DNA from: Pseudomonas fluorescens | Lineage (GTDB): Bacteria > Pseudomonadota > Gammaproteobacteria > Pseudomonadales > Pseudomonadaceae | Direction: 5' to 3' | Length of the DNA: 64,000 nucleotides | Assembly (NCBI RefSeq): GCF_902497745.1 | Contig: NZ_CABVHJ010000013.1 | Location: forward strand, 466 to 64,465 | Shown: positions 33,197 through 42,527 of the stretch, piece by piece | Layout: the number at the start of each line of letters is the position of its first letter | How positions within the stretch are numbered: position 1 is the first letter of the stretch | Program-made: the position numbers and the translations under genes | The notes under the pieces: generated by a model | Database searches by the model: none | The model's input: only the letters and a program-made list of their open reading frames with translations | What the model was told of the DNA's origin: nothing

Positions 33197-33904
33197 ATGG
33201 CCCAGTCGGAAACCGTTGAACGCATTCTTGATGCTGCCGAGCAGTTGTTCGCGGAGAAAGGTTTCGCTGAAACCTCATTGCGTTTGATCACCAGCAAGGC
33301 TGGCGTCAACCTGGCAGCAGTGAACTATCATTTCGGTTCGAAGAAAGCCCTGATCCAGGCGGTGTTTTCGCGCTTCCTCGGGCCGTTCTGCATCAGCCTC
33401 GACAAAGAGCTGGAGCGCCGTCAGGCCAAGCCTGAAAACAAGCCGACGCTCGAAGAACTGCTGGAAATCCTTGTCGAACAAGCCCTCGTGGTGCAGCCAC
33501 GCAGCGGCAATGACCTGTCGATCTTCATGCGCCTGCTCGGCCTCGCGTTCAGCCAGAGCCAGGGCCATTTGCGTCGTTATCTGGAAGACATGTACGGCAA
33601 AGTGTTCCGTCGCTACATGCTGCTGGTCAACGAAGCCGCGCCACGCATTCCGCCGATCGAGTTGTTCTGGCGCGTGCACTTCATGCTCGGTGCTGCCGCG
33701 TTCAGCATGTCCGGGATCAAGGCTTTGCGCGCAATTGCCGAAACCGATTTCGGCGTCAACACCTCCATCGAGCAAGTGATGCGCCTGATGGTGCCGTTCC
33801 TTGCTGCGGGCATGCGTGCCGAAACCGGCGTCACTGATGCCGCCATGGCTACCGCGCAACTGCGTCCGCGCAGCAAATCAACGCCGGTCGCCGCCAAGGT
33901 TTAA
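33197..33904 (+). CDS. psrA: PsrA, TetR-family fatty-acid-responsive regulator
   Basis: 235 residues from MAQSETVERILDAAEQLFAE (GGAG five bases upstream; the in-frame GTG at 33179 lies inside the operator and is unlikely). TetR helix-turn-helix ETSLRLITSKAGVNLAAVNY HFGSKKALI at residues 24-52; the rest is the ligand-binding helical domain. PsrA represses itself and beta-oxidation genes such as fadBA and activates rpoS in pseudomonads. Two perfect operators lie in its promoter. Positioned back to back with lexA. Confidence 0.95.
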   Translation: MAQSETVERILDAAEQLFAEKGFAETSLRLITSKAGVNLAAVNYHFGSKKALIQAVFSRFLGPFCISLDKELERRQAKPENKPTLEELLEILVEQALVVQPRSGNDLSIFMRLLGLAFSQSQGHLRRYLEDMYGKVFRRYMLLVNEAAPRIPPIELFWRVHFMLGAAAFSMSGIKALRAIAETDFGVNTSIEQVMRLMVPFLAAGMRAETGVTDAAMATAQLRPRSKSTPVAAKV

Positions 33905-33952
33905 CCGCGCACGGGTGGGCGCGGCAGCTTGTATCCGCTAAGCTAGCCGCCC

Positions 33953-34066
33953 ATGCCGACTCTCGTTCTGAACCCGATCTCTATAGAAATCGCCAACCTG
34001 CCGAGCATGGCTCACGGTAGCGATTTGCTGCGGATCGGGTTTTTCGTTTTCAAGGAATCTCTATGA
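33953..34066 (+). CDS. Possible 37-residue leader peptide coupled to nagZ
   Basis: ATG at 33953 opens a 37-codon frame whose TGA stop (34064-34066) overlaps the nagZ ATG (34063-34065) as ATGA. The peptide begins MPTLVLNPISIEIANLP and ends LLRIGFFVFKESL. It spans the whole three-tier hairpin at 33971-34041, so ribosomes translating it would open that structure. No clear Shine-Dalgarno site precedes it, so translation is uncertain. Confidence 0.35.
   Translation: MPTLVLNPISIEIANLPSMAHGSDLLRIGFFVFKESL
33971..34050 (+). terminator. Three-tier hairpin with T-tract just before nagZ
   Basis: Outer stem AACCCGATC (33971-33979) / GATCGGGTT (34033-34041); middle stem AAATCGC (33987-33993) / GCGATTT (34020-34026); inner stem around GAGCATGGCTC near 34003-34013. 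TTTTTCGTTTT follows. It could terminate psrA or attenuate read-through into nagZ, whose ATG is 13 bases further on. Confidence 0.6.
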
Positions 34067-35073
34067 CTGCTGGCCTGCAAGGCTCGTTGATGGTGGACGT
34101 CGCCGGTACATGGCTGACGGCCGAAGATCGCCAATTGTTGCGCCAGCCCGAAGTGGGCGGCCTGATTATTTTCGCGCGTAACATTGAGCATCCGCGCCAG
34201 GTGCGTGAGCTCAGCGCCGCGATTCGTGCGATTCGTCCGGATCTGCTGCTGGCGGTGGATCAGGAGGGCGGTCGCGTACAGCGCCTGCGCCAAGGTTTTG
34301 TGCGTCTGCCGGCCATGCGTGCCATCGCCGACAACCCGAACGCCGAATACCTCGCCGAGCAATGCGGCTGGATTATGGCGACTGAAGTGCTGGCGGTCGG
34401 GCTCGACTTGAGTTTTGCCCCTGTACTCGATCTGGATTACCAGCGCAGCGCCGTCGTTGGCACCCGTTCGTTCGAAGGTGATCCCGAGCGCGCGGCACTG
34501 CTCGCCGGAGCGTTCATTCGCGGCATGAACAGCGCCGGCATGGCGGCCACCGGCAAACACTTCCCTGGCCACGGCTGGGCAGAAGCGGATTCCCATGTCG
34601 CGATCCCCAACGACGAGCGCAGTCTCGACGAAATCCGCGCCAACGACCTCGTGCCGTTCGCCAGACTCAGCAAGCAACTGGCCGCGATCATGCCAGCGCA
34701 CGTCATCTATCCACAGGTGGATTCGCAGCCTGCCGGCTTCTCCCGCCGCTGGTTGCAGGACATCCTGCGCGGCGAATTGCAGTTTGACGGCGTGATCTTC
34801 AGCGACGATCTGTCGATGGCCGGCGCCCATGTGGTCGGCGACGCCGCCAGCCGCATCGAAGCCGCACTGACTGCCGGTTGCGACATGGGCCTGGTGTGCA
34901 ACGACCGCGCCGCTGCCGAGCTGGCCCTGTGCGCCGCGCAACGGATGAAGGTCAAGCCGTCCGCCCGTATCGCCCGCATGCGCGGCCAGGCATTCGCCAG
35001 CACCGACTACCGTCAGGATCCGCGCTGGCTCACCGCTATCGGCGCGCTCAAAGACGCTCAACTGATCGATTAA
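34063..35073 (+). CDS. nagZ: Beta-N-acetylglucosaminidase NagZ (peptidoglycan recycling)
   Basis: 336 residues, AGGA six bases before the ATG. Cytosolic family-3 glycosidase that removes GlcNAc from anhydro-muropeptides, feeding AmpG/AmpD recycling and producing the inducers of AmpC beta-lactamase. Hallmarks are VDQEGGRVQRL, the GKHFPGHGWAEADSH loop holding the catalytic His/Asp dyad, and the nucleophile region VIFSDDLSMAG. Followed closely by the phosphorylase gene (10-base gap). Confidence 0.96.
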   Translation: MTAGLQGSLMVDVAGTWLTAEDRQLLRQPEVGGLIIFARNIEHPRQVRELSAAIRAIRPDLLLAVDQEGGRVQRLRQGFVRLPAMRAIADNPNAEYLAEQCGWIMATEVLAVGLDLSFAPVLDLDYQRSAVVGTRSFEGDPERAALLAGAFIRGMNSAGMAATGKHFPGHGWAEADSHVAIPNDERSLDEIRANDLVPFARLSKQLAAIMPAHVIYPQVDSQPAGFSRRWLQDILRGELQFDGVIFSDDLSMAGAHVVGDAASRIEAALTAGCDMGLVCNDRAAAELALCAAQRMKVKPSARIARMRGQAFASTDYRQDPRWLTAIGALKDAQLID

Positions 35074-35083
35074 GGATTTTGCT

Positions 35084-35821
35084 ATGACGGTTTACGCAAT
35101 CATCGGTGGCACTGGCCTGACCCAACTAGAAGGCCTGACCATTCGCCAATCGCTGGCGGTGGACACGCCCTACGGCGCGCCATCGGCCGACGTACAAATT
35201 GGCGAATACGCCGGCAAGGAAGTGCTGTTCCTCGCCCGTCATGGCCACCCACATCGTTTTCCGCCGCACAAGGTCAACTATCGCGCCAACCTGTGGGCGC
35301 TGAAGCAGGCGGGTGCCGAGGCAATCATCGCGGTGAACGCCGTGGGCGGGATTCATTCGGCCATGGGCACCGGGCACTTCTGCGTGCCGCACCAGATCGT
35401 CGACTACACCAGCGGCCGCGAGCACACCTTTTTCGCCGATGATCTGGAGCACGTCACCCACATCGACTTCAGCTTTCCTTACAGCGAACCATTGCGTAAG
35501 CAATTGATTGCTGCAGTGGCTGCCGAAGGTTGCGAATACAGTGATCAGGGTGTGTATGCCTGCACCCAGGGCCCGCGTCTGGAAACGGTTGCCGAGATCG
35601 TGCGTCTGGAGCGTGATGGCTGTGACATCGTCGGCATGACCGGTATGCCGGAAGCCGCGCTGGCACGTGAACTGGATCTGGATTACGCCTGTGTGGCGCT
35701 GGTGGTGAACCCGGCAGCGGGAAAAACCACGGAAGTGATCACCATGGCCGAGATCGAACAAGCGTTGCATGACGGCATGGGCAAGGTGAAGTCGGCATTG
35801 GCGCGGGTGCTGGCCGGCTAA
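35084..35821 (+). CDS. S-methyl-5'-thioinosine phosphorylase (MTAP/PNP family)
   Basis: 245 residues. MTVYAIIGGTGLTQLEGLTI and the phosphate-binding FLARHGHPHRFPPHKVNYRA are typical of the MTA/MTI phosphorylases, with GVYACTQGPRLETVAEI and DIVGMTGMPEAALARELDL in the second half. The P. aeruginosa protein at this position acts on methylthioinosine rather than methylthioadenosine; I infer the same here from synteny. Lies between nagZ and the helicase gene with short gaps (10 and 9 bases), probably one operon. Confidence 0.88.
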   Translation: MTVYAIIGGTGLTQLEGLTIRQSLAVDTPYGAPSADVQIGEYAGKEVLFLARHGHPHRFPPHKVNYRANLWALKQAGAEAIIAVNAVGGIHSAMGTGHFCVPHQIVDYTSGREHTFFADDLEHVTHIDFSFPYSEPLRKQLIAAVAAEGCEYSDQGVYACTQGPRLETVAEIVRLERDGCDIVGMTGMPEAALARELDLDYACVALVVNPAAGKTTEVITMAEIEQALHDGMGKVKSALARVLAG

Positions 35822-35830
35822 GGACTGCCC

Positions 35831-38800
35831 ATGAGCATTCTCATCGAACGGCTCAGGTCGTTGGCCTGGGCTCAGGCATTCAGTAGCAAGGCGCTGGCCA
35901 AGGCTCGCGCTTATGCCGCCGAGGACCGGGTAGAGATCATCGAGATCAATGACAAAAAGATCGAGGCGTTCTGCGTCGGTTCGGAATGTCAGGCGTATGA
36001 ACAAAGCATTTACCTGTCCGAAGATCGGCAGGGTTCCGTCAACTTGCGTTGCCTGTGCAGCTGTCCTGTCGTAATCGACTGCAAGCACTGCGCTGCGGTG
36101 CTCTATCACTTGCAGGGCGGTGCTGATGATGCGTCTGAAAATGACGCACAGATCCCTTTGGGGCGGGCGCTGGAGCATTGGCTTTCGACAATTCCCGTGC
36201 CGGCCAAGCCCGCCGAAGAAGGCGCGCAAACCGCAGGCACGCGCCTGTTTTACAAGCTCAAGCCAACGCCTGTGAGCGGCAAGTGGCTGCTCGATATTTT
36301 CAAGGTTTCCCAGCTCAAGAGCGGCGAGTTGCGCGAAGTCAAACCGATGTACTCGCTGGCGGAAATGCTCATGCGTCAGCCCGGCTACCTGACCGAGCTG
36401 GATTTGCGCGTTGCCAGGCTGCTGGTCGCCATGCACTCCCACCACGCCTATTACAGCGGCTATCCGCTGGAAGGCAGCAGCGGCGCCGAACTGTTGGAAA
36501 TGCTCCTGCGCACCTCGCGGCTGTTCCTCGATTTCGAGGATCTGCGGCCGTTGGTGCCGGGCGCGAAGCGTATCGGCCAGTTCGCCTGGGCCGAGCAGGC
36601 CGACGGCGGGTTCCGCGCGCAGTGGAGCAGTGCCGAAGCTGCGCAGGAAACTGTGCTGGCGCTGGAGCCGCTTTATTACCTGGATCGTGAACAGCGGCAG
36701 ATTGGCCCTCTGTTCAATGAACTGGAAGAAAAACTGGCCAGCCATTTGACACTGGCGCCGGACATTCCGGCGCGTCAGGCCATGCAGTTCAGCCATCGCA
36801 TGAGCGCCGCGACGAGAATCCCGCCGCCCCACCAACTGACCGAACGAATCATCGATGACGTACTTCCACAGCCGCAACTCACCCTCGTCAGCGGTCGGGA
36901 GCGCTCGCGCTGGGAATACGTTCTGGAGCACCGCGCCGCCCTGGTGTTTACCTACAACGGCCAGCCGACGGTGGATCGCAACCCGGAAGTAATGATCCTC
37001 AACGGTACCGAAACCCAGCGCATTCAACGCCAGCCTGCGGTGGAAAAGAAACTGCGCCAGATCCTGCAAAAGCTCGGCTTCAAGAAAGCCACGCGCAAGA
37101 GCTCGCTGGATCGTCCCGGTGAGATGTTCACGTTGGCGGATGATTCCGCCTGGCTCGGGTTTATGCACGAAGGGCTTGCCACGTTGCGCGCCTCGAACTG
37201 GGAAGTGGAAATGAGTCCCGGCTTTCATTTCAATGTGCAACCGGTTGAGCATTGGTACGCCGAGGTCGAAGAAGAGGCCGGGCATCAGTGGTTTGATTTG
37301 CAGTTGGGTATCGTCGTCAATGGTCAGCGCTATAGTTTGCTACCAATCCTTCTGCACTTGTTGCGCACCCAGCCGCGCTTGCTTGACCCGGTCAATCTGG
37401 CACAGCGCAGCGATGACGAAAAGCTCTTGATCGAACTGAAGCCCAGCGGCTTTGGTGACTCTTCGGGCGCCAAGGTCGCGCTGCCGCTGAGTCGGGTCAA
37501 GCCGCTGATGGCCACGCTGGGCGAGTTGTACCTGGGTGGTCATCAGGGCGATGCACTGCGTTTGAGTGTCCCGGATGCCGCGCGCTTGAGTATGCTCGAT
37601 GGCGTACCGCTGGATTGGCAAGGTGGCGAGCGGCTGCGCACCTTTGCCAAGCGCTTGCAGAATTCCAGTCACACCCAGGTCGCTGCGCCGGCCGGCCTTA
37701 ACGCGCAACTGCGCCCCTATCAGCTCGAAGGCCTGAACTGGATGCAGACCCTGCGCGAGCTTGAGGTCGGCGGCATTCTGGGCGATGACATGGGGCTGGG
37801 CAAAACACTGCAAACCTTGGCGCATCTGCTCACGGAAAAACACGCCGGTCGCCTTGATTGTCCGGCTCTGGCGGTGATGCCGACCAGCCTGATTCCCAAC
37901 TGGCTCGACGAGGCCGAACGTTTCACCCCTCAACTGAAAGTATTGGCGCTGCACGGCACGGGGCGGCAAAAGGATTTCGCTAATCTGGCTGAGTACGATC
38001 TGGTGCTGACCACTTACGCGTTGCTGCCAAGGGATTTGGAGACCTTGCAGCCGCAGACGTGGAGCGTGCTGATTCTCGATGAAGCGCAGAACATCAAGAA
38101 TCCGCTCAGCAAGGCTGCTCAAGCCGCACGTGATTTGCAGGCCCGTCAGCGCTTGTGCCTGAGCGGCACGCCATTGGAAAACCACTTGGGCGAGCTTTGG
38201 TCGCAGTTTCATTTCCTCATGCCCGGTTGGCTCGGCGACAGCAAATCCTTCAATCGCGATTACCGCACGCCAATCGAGAAACACGGCAATGTTCAGCGCA
38301 TGCAGCACCTGACAGCGCGCATCAAGCCGTTTTTGCTGCGTCGCAAAAAGGATCAGGTCGCCACCGAACTACCGCCGAAAACCGAGATTGTCCATTGGGT
38401 CGATCTCAGCGACGGCCAGCGCGATGTCTATGAAACCGTTCGCGTGGCGATGGACAAAAAAGTGCGCGACGAAATTGCCCGCAGTGGCGTGGCGCGCAGT
38501 CAGATCATCATTCTCGATGCCTTGCTCAAGCTGCGTCAGGTCTGTTGCGACTTGCGCCTGATCAACATGCCGCTAACGGCGAAGGCGCTGCGCTCCGGCA
38601 GTGGCAAGCTGGTGAGCTTGATGGAGATGCTCGAAGAGCTGCTCGGCGAAGGTCGCAGGATTCTGCTGTTCTCGCAGTTCACCTCAATGCTCGCCTTGAT
38701 CGAGCAAGAGTTGCAGCAACGTGACATTGCCTATTCGCTGCTGACCGGTGACACCACGGATCGACGCACGCCGGTGAAGGATTTTCAGGGCGGCAAGGTG

Positions 38801-39124
38801 CCGCTGTTTCTGATCAGTCTGAAGGCCGGGGGTACCGGTTTGAATCTGACCGCTGCGGACACAGTGATCCACTTCGACCCTTGGTGGAACCCGGCAGTGG
38901 AGAATCAGGCAACCGATCGTGCGTATCGAATCGGGCAAAACAACCCGGTGTTCGTTTACAAGCTGATCGCTCGCGGCACGGTAGAGGAAAAAATACAGGT
39001 GTTGCAGCAGGAGAAAGCCGCGCTGGCCGGGGCGGTGCTTGAAGGCGGGACGACAGGTGGCTGGAAGCTGGAGCAGAGTGACATTGAGGCGCTGTTTGCG
39101 CCATTGCCGGTTTCCAAGGATTGA
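35831..39124 (+). CDS. SWIM zinc-finger SNF2-type DNA helicase/translocase (long paralogue)
   Basis: 1097 residues. The N-terminal SWIM finger CLCSCPVVIDCKHC spans residues 74-87, a long middle domain follows, then a Swi2/Snf2 ATPase: motif I GDDMGLGKTLQTLAHLL near residue 650, DEAQ box ILDEAQNIKN near 750, and motifs V-VI FLISLKAGGTGLNLTAADTV and DRAYRIGQNNPVFVYKL. This is the RapA/HepA-like bacterial SNF2 class; its exact job is unknown. It faces a shorter paralogue (39249-41939) across a REP pair. Confidence 0.9.
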   Translation: MSILIERLRSLAWAQAFSSKALAKARAYAAEDRVEIIEINDKKIEAFCVGSECQAYEQSIYLSEDRQGSVNLRCLCSCPVVIDCKHCAAVLYHLQGGADDASENDAQIPLGRALEHWLSTIPVPAKPAEEGAQTAGTRLFYKLKPTPVSGKWLLDIFKVSQLKSGELREVKPMYSLAEMLMRQPGYLTELDLRVARLLVAMHSHHAYYSGYPLEGSSGAELLEMLLRTSRLFLDFEDLRPLVPGAKRIGQFAWAEQADGGFRAQWSSAEAAQETVLALEPLYYLDREQRQIGPLFNELEEKLASHLTLAPDIPARQAMQFSHRMSAATRIPPPHQLTERIIDDVLPQPQLTLVSGRERSRWEYVLEHRAALVFTYNGQPTVDRNPEVMILNGTETQRIQRQPAVEKKLRQILQKLGFKKATRKSSLDRPGEMFTLADDSAWLGFMHEGLATLRASNWEVEMSPGFHFNVQPVEHWYAEVEEEAGHQWFDLQLGIVVNGQRYSLLPILLHLLRTQPRLLDPVNLAQRSDDEKLLIELKPSGFGDSSGAKVALPLSRVKPLMATLGELYLGGHQGDALRLSVPDAARLSMLDGVPLDWQGGERLRTFAKRLQNSSHTQVAAPAGLNAQLRPYQLEGLNWMQTLRELEVGGILGDDMGLGKTLQTLAHLLTEKHAGRLDCPALAVMPTSLIPNWLDEAERFTPQLKVLALHGTGRQKDFANLAEYDLVLTTYALLPRDLETLQPQTWSVLILDEAQNIKNPLSKAAQAARDLQARQRLCLSGTPLENHLGELWSQFHFLMPGWLGDSKSFNRDYRTPIEKHGNVQRMQHLTARIKPFLLRRKKDQVATELPPKTEIVHWVDLSDGQRDVYETVRVAMDKKVRDEIARSGVARSQIIILDALLKLRQVCCDLRLINMPLTAKALRSGSGKLVSLMEMLEELLGEGRRILLFSQFTSMLALIEQELQQRDIAYSLLTGDTTDRRTPVKDFQGGKVPLFLISLKAGGTGLNLTAADTVIHFDPWWNPAVENQATDRAYRIGQNNPVFVYKLIARGTVEEKIQVLQQEKAALAGAVLEGGTTGGWKLEQSDIEALFAPLPVSKD

Positions 39125-39158
39125 GCTTGGGTTTTAACCGTTAGACCGAGGTGCCCTA

Positions 39159-39223
39159 TTCGCGAGCCGGCTCGCTCCCACATGGAAATGCATTCCAGCT
39201 GTGGGAGCGAGCCTGCTCGCGAA
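39159..39223. repeat. REP pair, outward-facing
   Basis: TTCGCGAGCCGGCTCGCTCC CACA then TGTGGGAGCGAGCCTGCTCG CGAA with a 17-base spacer, between the two convergent helicase genes. Confidence 0.9.
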
Positions 39224-39248
39224 AGCTATTTAACAGACGAAAAAGATC

Positions 39249-41939
39249 TCAACGCTTGTCGAGCTTGTCCGGCAGCGGCGCAAACAACGCTTCAATATCA
39301 TCACTCTGCAACTTCCAGTCCCCGGCCTTGCGCCCATCCAGCACGCCTGCCGCCAAGTCGGATTTTTCCTTTTGCAGGTGCTGGATTTTCTCTTCCACCG
39401 TGCCCCGGGCAATCATCTTGTAGACGAACACCGGTTTTTCCTGACCGATCCGGTACGCGCGATCGGTTGCCTGATTTTCCGTCGCCGGGTTCCACCACGG
39501 ATCGTAGTGAATCACCGTATCCGCCTCAGTCAGGTTCAAGCCGACGCCACCAGCCTTCAGGCTGATGAGAAAGATCTGACGCTTGCCGCTCTGGAATTCC
39601 TTCACCGGCGTGCGTCGATCACGGGTCTGGCCGGTCAGTAGCGCGTAGGACACGTTACGTTTTTTCAGCTCGTCTTCGATCAAGGACAGCATCGAGGTGA
39701 ACTGCGAAAACAGCAGAATTCGCCGACCTTCCTCAAACAATTCCTCGAGCATTTCCATCAGGCTGTCGAGCTTGCCGGACGTGCTGCCGCGAGCGGGTAG
39801 GGTGGCGTCGTTGACCAGGCGCAGATCGCAGCAGACCTGGCGCAGCTTGAGCAGCGCCTCAAGAATGATGATCTGACTGCGCGCCACGCCTTTGCGGGTG
39901 ATCTCGTCGCGGACTTTCTTGTCCATCGCCAGACGCATGGTTTCGTACACATCGCGCTGCGCTTCGTTGAGATCGACCCAATGGATGATCTCGGTTTTCG
40001 GCGGCAACTCGGTGGCCACCTGTTCCTTGGTGCGGCGTAGCAGAAACGGTTTTATCCGACCGTTCAGGTGCTGAAGTCTGACTTCACTGCCGCGCTTTTC
40101 AATCGGCACGCGGTAATCGGCATTGAAGCTTTTCACGTCGCCGAGCCAGCCCGGCAGCAGGAAATGGAACAGTGACCACAACTCGCCCAAGTGGTTTTCC
40201 AGCGGTGTACCGCTGAGGCACAGGCGCTGGCGGGCATTCAGCTCGCGCGCCGCCTGAGCGGCTTTGCTGTTGGGGTTCTTGATGTACTGCGCCTCATCCA
40301 GCACCAACACATGCAACGGCTGCTTGGCCAGGCGTTCAACGTCCTTGGGCAGCAGCGCGTAGGTAGTGAGGATCAGGTCGAAGTCGGCCAGATTGTCGAA
40401 ATGCTTTTTGCGAGTGGCGCCGTACAGCGCGACCACTTTCAACTGCGGGGTGAAGTGCGCCGCCTCATCCAGCCAGTTCGGAATCAGGCTGGTCGGCATC
40501 ACCACCATGCACGGCCGATCCAGGCGTCCGGCGTTTTTCTCGCTGAGAATATGCGCCAAGGTCTGTAGGGTTTTACCCAGGCCCATGTCATCCGCGAGAA
40601 TCCCGCCAACCTCCAGTTGCCGTAGTGATTGCATCCAGCTCAAGCCTTCAAGCTGATACGGGCGCAGCGTCGCGTTCAGGCCTTGCGGCGCTTCAGCGCT
40701 GAAATCACGAATATCGCGCAGGCGTTGAGCAAACGTGCGGATTTGCTCGCCACCCTCCCACAGCAGCGGAAGGCCTTCCAGCGAATTGAGGCGGGTGGCA
40801 TCTGCCTTGCTCAGGCGCAGGGTGGTTTCGCCCGGCTCCTGCAAATAAAACTCGCCGAGCGTCATCAGCACTGGCTTCAATCGACCCAGCGGCAGCGCTA
40901 CCTGCAACGGCCCGTGTTCGCTGTTGCGCTGCGGAATATTCACCAGAATCAACTCGTCATCGCGGCGCCGTGCAAGGCGTTCCGGATTGAGGATTTCCGC
41001 GTGCGAGCGCATCAGGTTGAGCAGGATTGGCAGCAGGCTCAGACGCTCACCGTTGACGATGATCCCCAGTTCCAGATCAAACCAGTCGCGCTCCGGCACC
41101 TGCTCTACGGTGGCGTACCAGTCATCCACGGCGGTCAGGTCGAAGCCGAATTCCTCATCGATCTGCAGTTCCCAGCCTTGGCTGCGCAGCTTCGGCAAAT
41201 CGTTGAGGGTGAAGGTCAGCCAGGCGCTGTCATTGACCATCTCGTACAGCTCGCCGGCGCTTTCCGGCAGGGCTTTGCTCTGGCGTGTGGCGATGCGAAA
41301 GCCGAGGATTCTTAACTGTTCACGGTAGGACTGTTCGACTTCCGGGTGGCGTTTTATCCGCAGCGTCTGGGTTTCCTGACGAATCAGGATGTCGCTGTTC
41401 TTCTGTCCGCTGACGTATTCGTCGAGATAACTGAACGATAGCGCCGCGCGATGCTGGATATAGCGCTGCATCTTGCCGTTACGTGGTTCGAAAGCGCTGA
41501 ACTCGACGCTGGCCAGCCACAGGCGCGGCATTGGCTGCACATTGTCGACTAGCACTTGCGGCGGCGCTTTCGGGCCACGGTTTTCCAGCACGGCCTGGAG
41601 TTTTTCCAGCAGTTCGGCGTCTTTGGCGGCGGCGGGGTAGTCGAGGGTTTCCTGGACTTTCAGCAAAACAGCGGCGCAGTGTTTGCAGTTGGTGCGCACC
41701 GGGCAGGTGCAGCCAGCGTCCACCAGCAACAAAGTGCCTTTGGCTGACTCGCGCAAATGAATGGTCTGACGGTAAACGTTACCGCCCGAGCCTTCGCAAC
41801 TGGCGGTAATCGTTGCATCGCCGACCTGGGCGATACGTACCCGGTTTTCCAGGGCGTAGCGGCGGCCACGCTCCAGGCTCTGTTCCTTGAATCGGCTGAC
41901 CCAGGAGGGCGCCAACGGTTTGCTCAGCGGCGGGTTCAT
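39249..41939 (-). CDS. SWIM zinc-finger SNF2-type DNA helicase/translocase (short paralogue)
   Basis: 896 residues. SWIM finger CTCPVRTNCKHC at residues 77-88; motif I ADDMGLGKTLQTLAHIL near 450, DEAQ box VLDEAQYIKN near 548, motifs V-VI FLISLKAGGVGLNLTEADTV and DRAYRIGQEKPVFVYKM. It is about 200 residues shorter than its facing paralogue, which has a larger region between the SWIM and ATPase parts. It starts 11 bases after csiV, so it is probably the last gene of the mfd-csiV operon, tying it loosely to transcription-coupled repair. Confidence 0.9.
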   Translation of the reverse strand: MNPPLSKPLAPSWVSRFKEQSLERGRRYALENRVRIAQVGDATITASCEGSGGNVYRQTIHLRESAKGTLLLVDAGCTCPVRTNCKHCAAVLLKVQETLDYPAAAKDAELLEKLQAVLENRGPKAPPQVLVDNVQPMPRLWLASVEFSAFEPRNGKMQRYIQHRAALSFSYLDEYVSGQKNSDILIRQETQTLRIKRHPEVEQSYREQLRILGFRIATRQSKALPESAGELYEMVNDSAWLTFTLNDLPKLRSQGWELQIDEEFGFDLTAVDDWYATVEQVPERDWFDLELGIIVNGERLSLLPILLNLMRSHAEILNPERLARRRDDELILVNIPQRNSEHGPLQVALPLGRLKPVLMTLGEFYLQEPGETTLRLSKADATRLNSLEGLPLLWEGGEQIRTFAQRLRDIRDFSAEAPQGLNATLRPYQLEGLSWMQSLRQLEVGGILADDMGLGKTLQTLAHILSEKNAGRLDRPCMVVMPTSLIPNWLDEAAHFTPQLKVVALYGATRKKHFDNLADFDLILTTYALLPKDVERLAKQPLHVLVLDEAQYIKNPNSKAAQAARELNARQRLCLSGTPLENHLGELWSLFHFLLPGWLGDVKSFNADYRVPIEKRGSEVRLQHLNGRIKPFLLRRTKEQVATELPPKTEIIHWVDLNEAQRDVYETMRLAMDKKVRDEITRKGVARSQIIILEALLKLRQVCCDLRLVNDATLPARGSTSGKLDSLMEMLEELFEEGRRILLFSQFTSMLSLIEDELKKRNVSYALLTGQTRDRRTPVKEFQSGKRQIFLISLKAGGVGLNLTEADTVIHYDPWWNPATENQATDRAYRIGQEKPVFVYKMIARGTVEEKIQHLQKEKSDLAAGVLDGRKAGDWKLQSDDIEALFAPLPDKLDKR

Positions 41940-41950
41940 AAGGACTTCGA

Positions 41951-42517
41951 TCAGTCCGGAATCGCTTCAGGCGCTTCCCGTGGCGCAGGCGCGGTCAGGG
42001 AAGTGATCTTTATCAGCAGGGCCAGATGGCCGTTGTCGAGATAGTTGAGCTGGCCATTCTTGGTGTGGCTGTCCTGCTTCAGGCGCTCACTGGCGGTGAC
42101 CAAACCATTGGCGTCGATCTGATTGACCCAGAAGTCGGCGTTCACATCGGTGAAGCGCCCGAGCTTCATCTCCAGCGTGCCCTCGATCGGGAACTGACCG
42201 AATTGCTCCTGGCCGTCGCTGACGGCGACTTTGGCTGGTGTTTCACCGAGGGTTTGCTGCCAGGCCTTGTGCATCAGCACGCTGTAGTCGCCGCTGGCCG
42301 TTAGCTTGGTGACAACGTCATTCAGTGCAGGCGTGCGCTTGCTGTCATCGGGCAAGCGTTGGGCGCCAGCGGCCCAATCTTCCGGCGCGGCACGGCTGAC
42401 GATCGCCGGCACGGCGTTCTGGCGCACCAGAATCATTTCGACCTGATACAGGTCATCGGCGAAAACCGAGGGTGCTGCCAAGGTCAGCAGCAAAGTCAGC
42501 GAACGAAACAGGCGCAT
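41951..42517 (-). CDS. csiV: CsiV family envelope protein
   Basis: 188 residues from MRLFRSLTLLLTLAAPSVFA, with AAGGA seven bases upstream; the upstream Met at 42556 overlaps mfd and is less likely. Signal peptide cut after SVFA, mature start DDLYQVEMILVRQ. The domain (DUF2803) includes CsiV of Shewanella and P. aeruginosa, a peptidoglycan-binding protein needed by LpoA-type activation of PBP1a. Lies 10 bases after mfd. Confidence 0.82.
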   Translation of the reverse strand: MRLFRSLTLLLTLAAPSVFADDLYQVEMILVRQNAVPAIVSRAAPEDWAAGAQRLPDDSKRTPALNDVVTKLTASGDYSVLMHKAWQQTLGETPAKVAVSDGQEQFGQFPIEGTLEMKLGRFTDVNADFWVNQIDANGLVTASERLKQDSHTKNGQLNYLDNGHLALLIKITSLTAPAPREAPEAIPD

Positions 42518-42527
42518 TGGGCGTCCT

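Noticed and set aside
35126..37285. 719-codon minus-strand frame across the phosphorylase and helicase genes
   Set aside because: It crosses two well-supported plus-strand genes and shows no domain.
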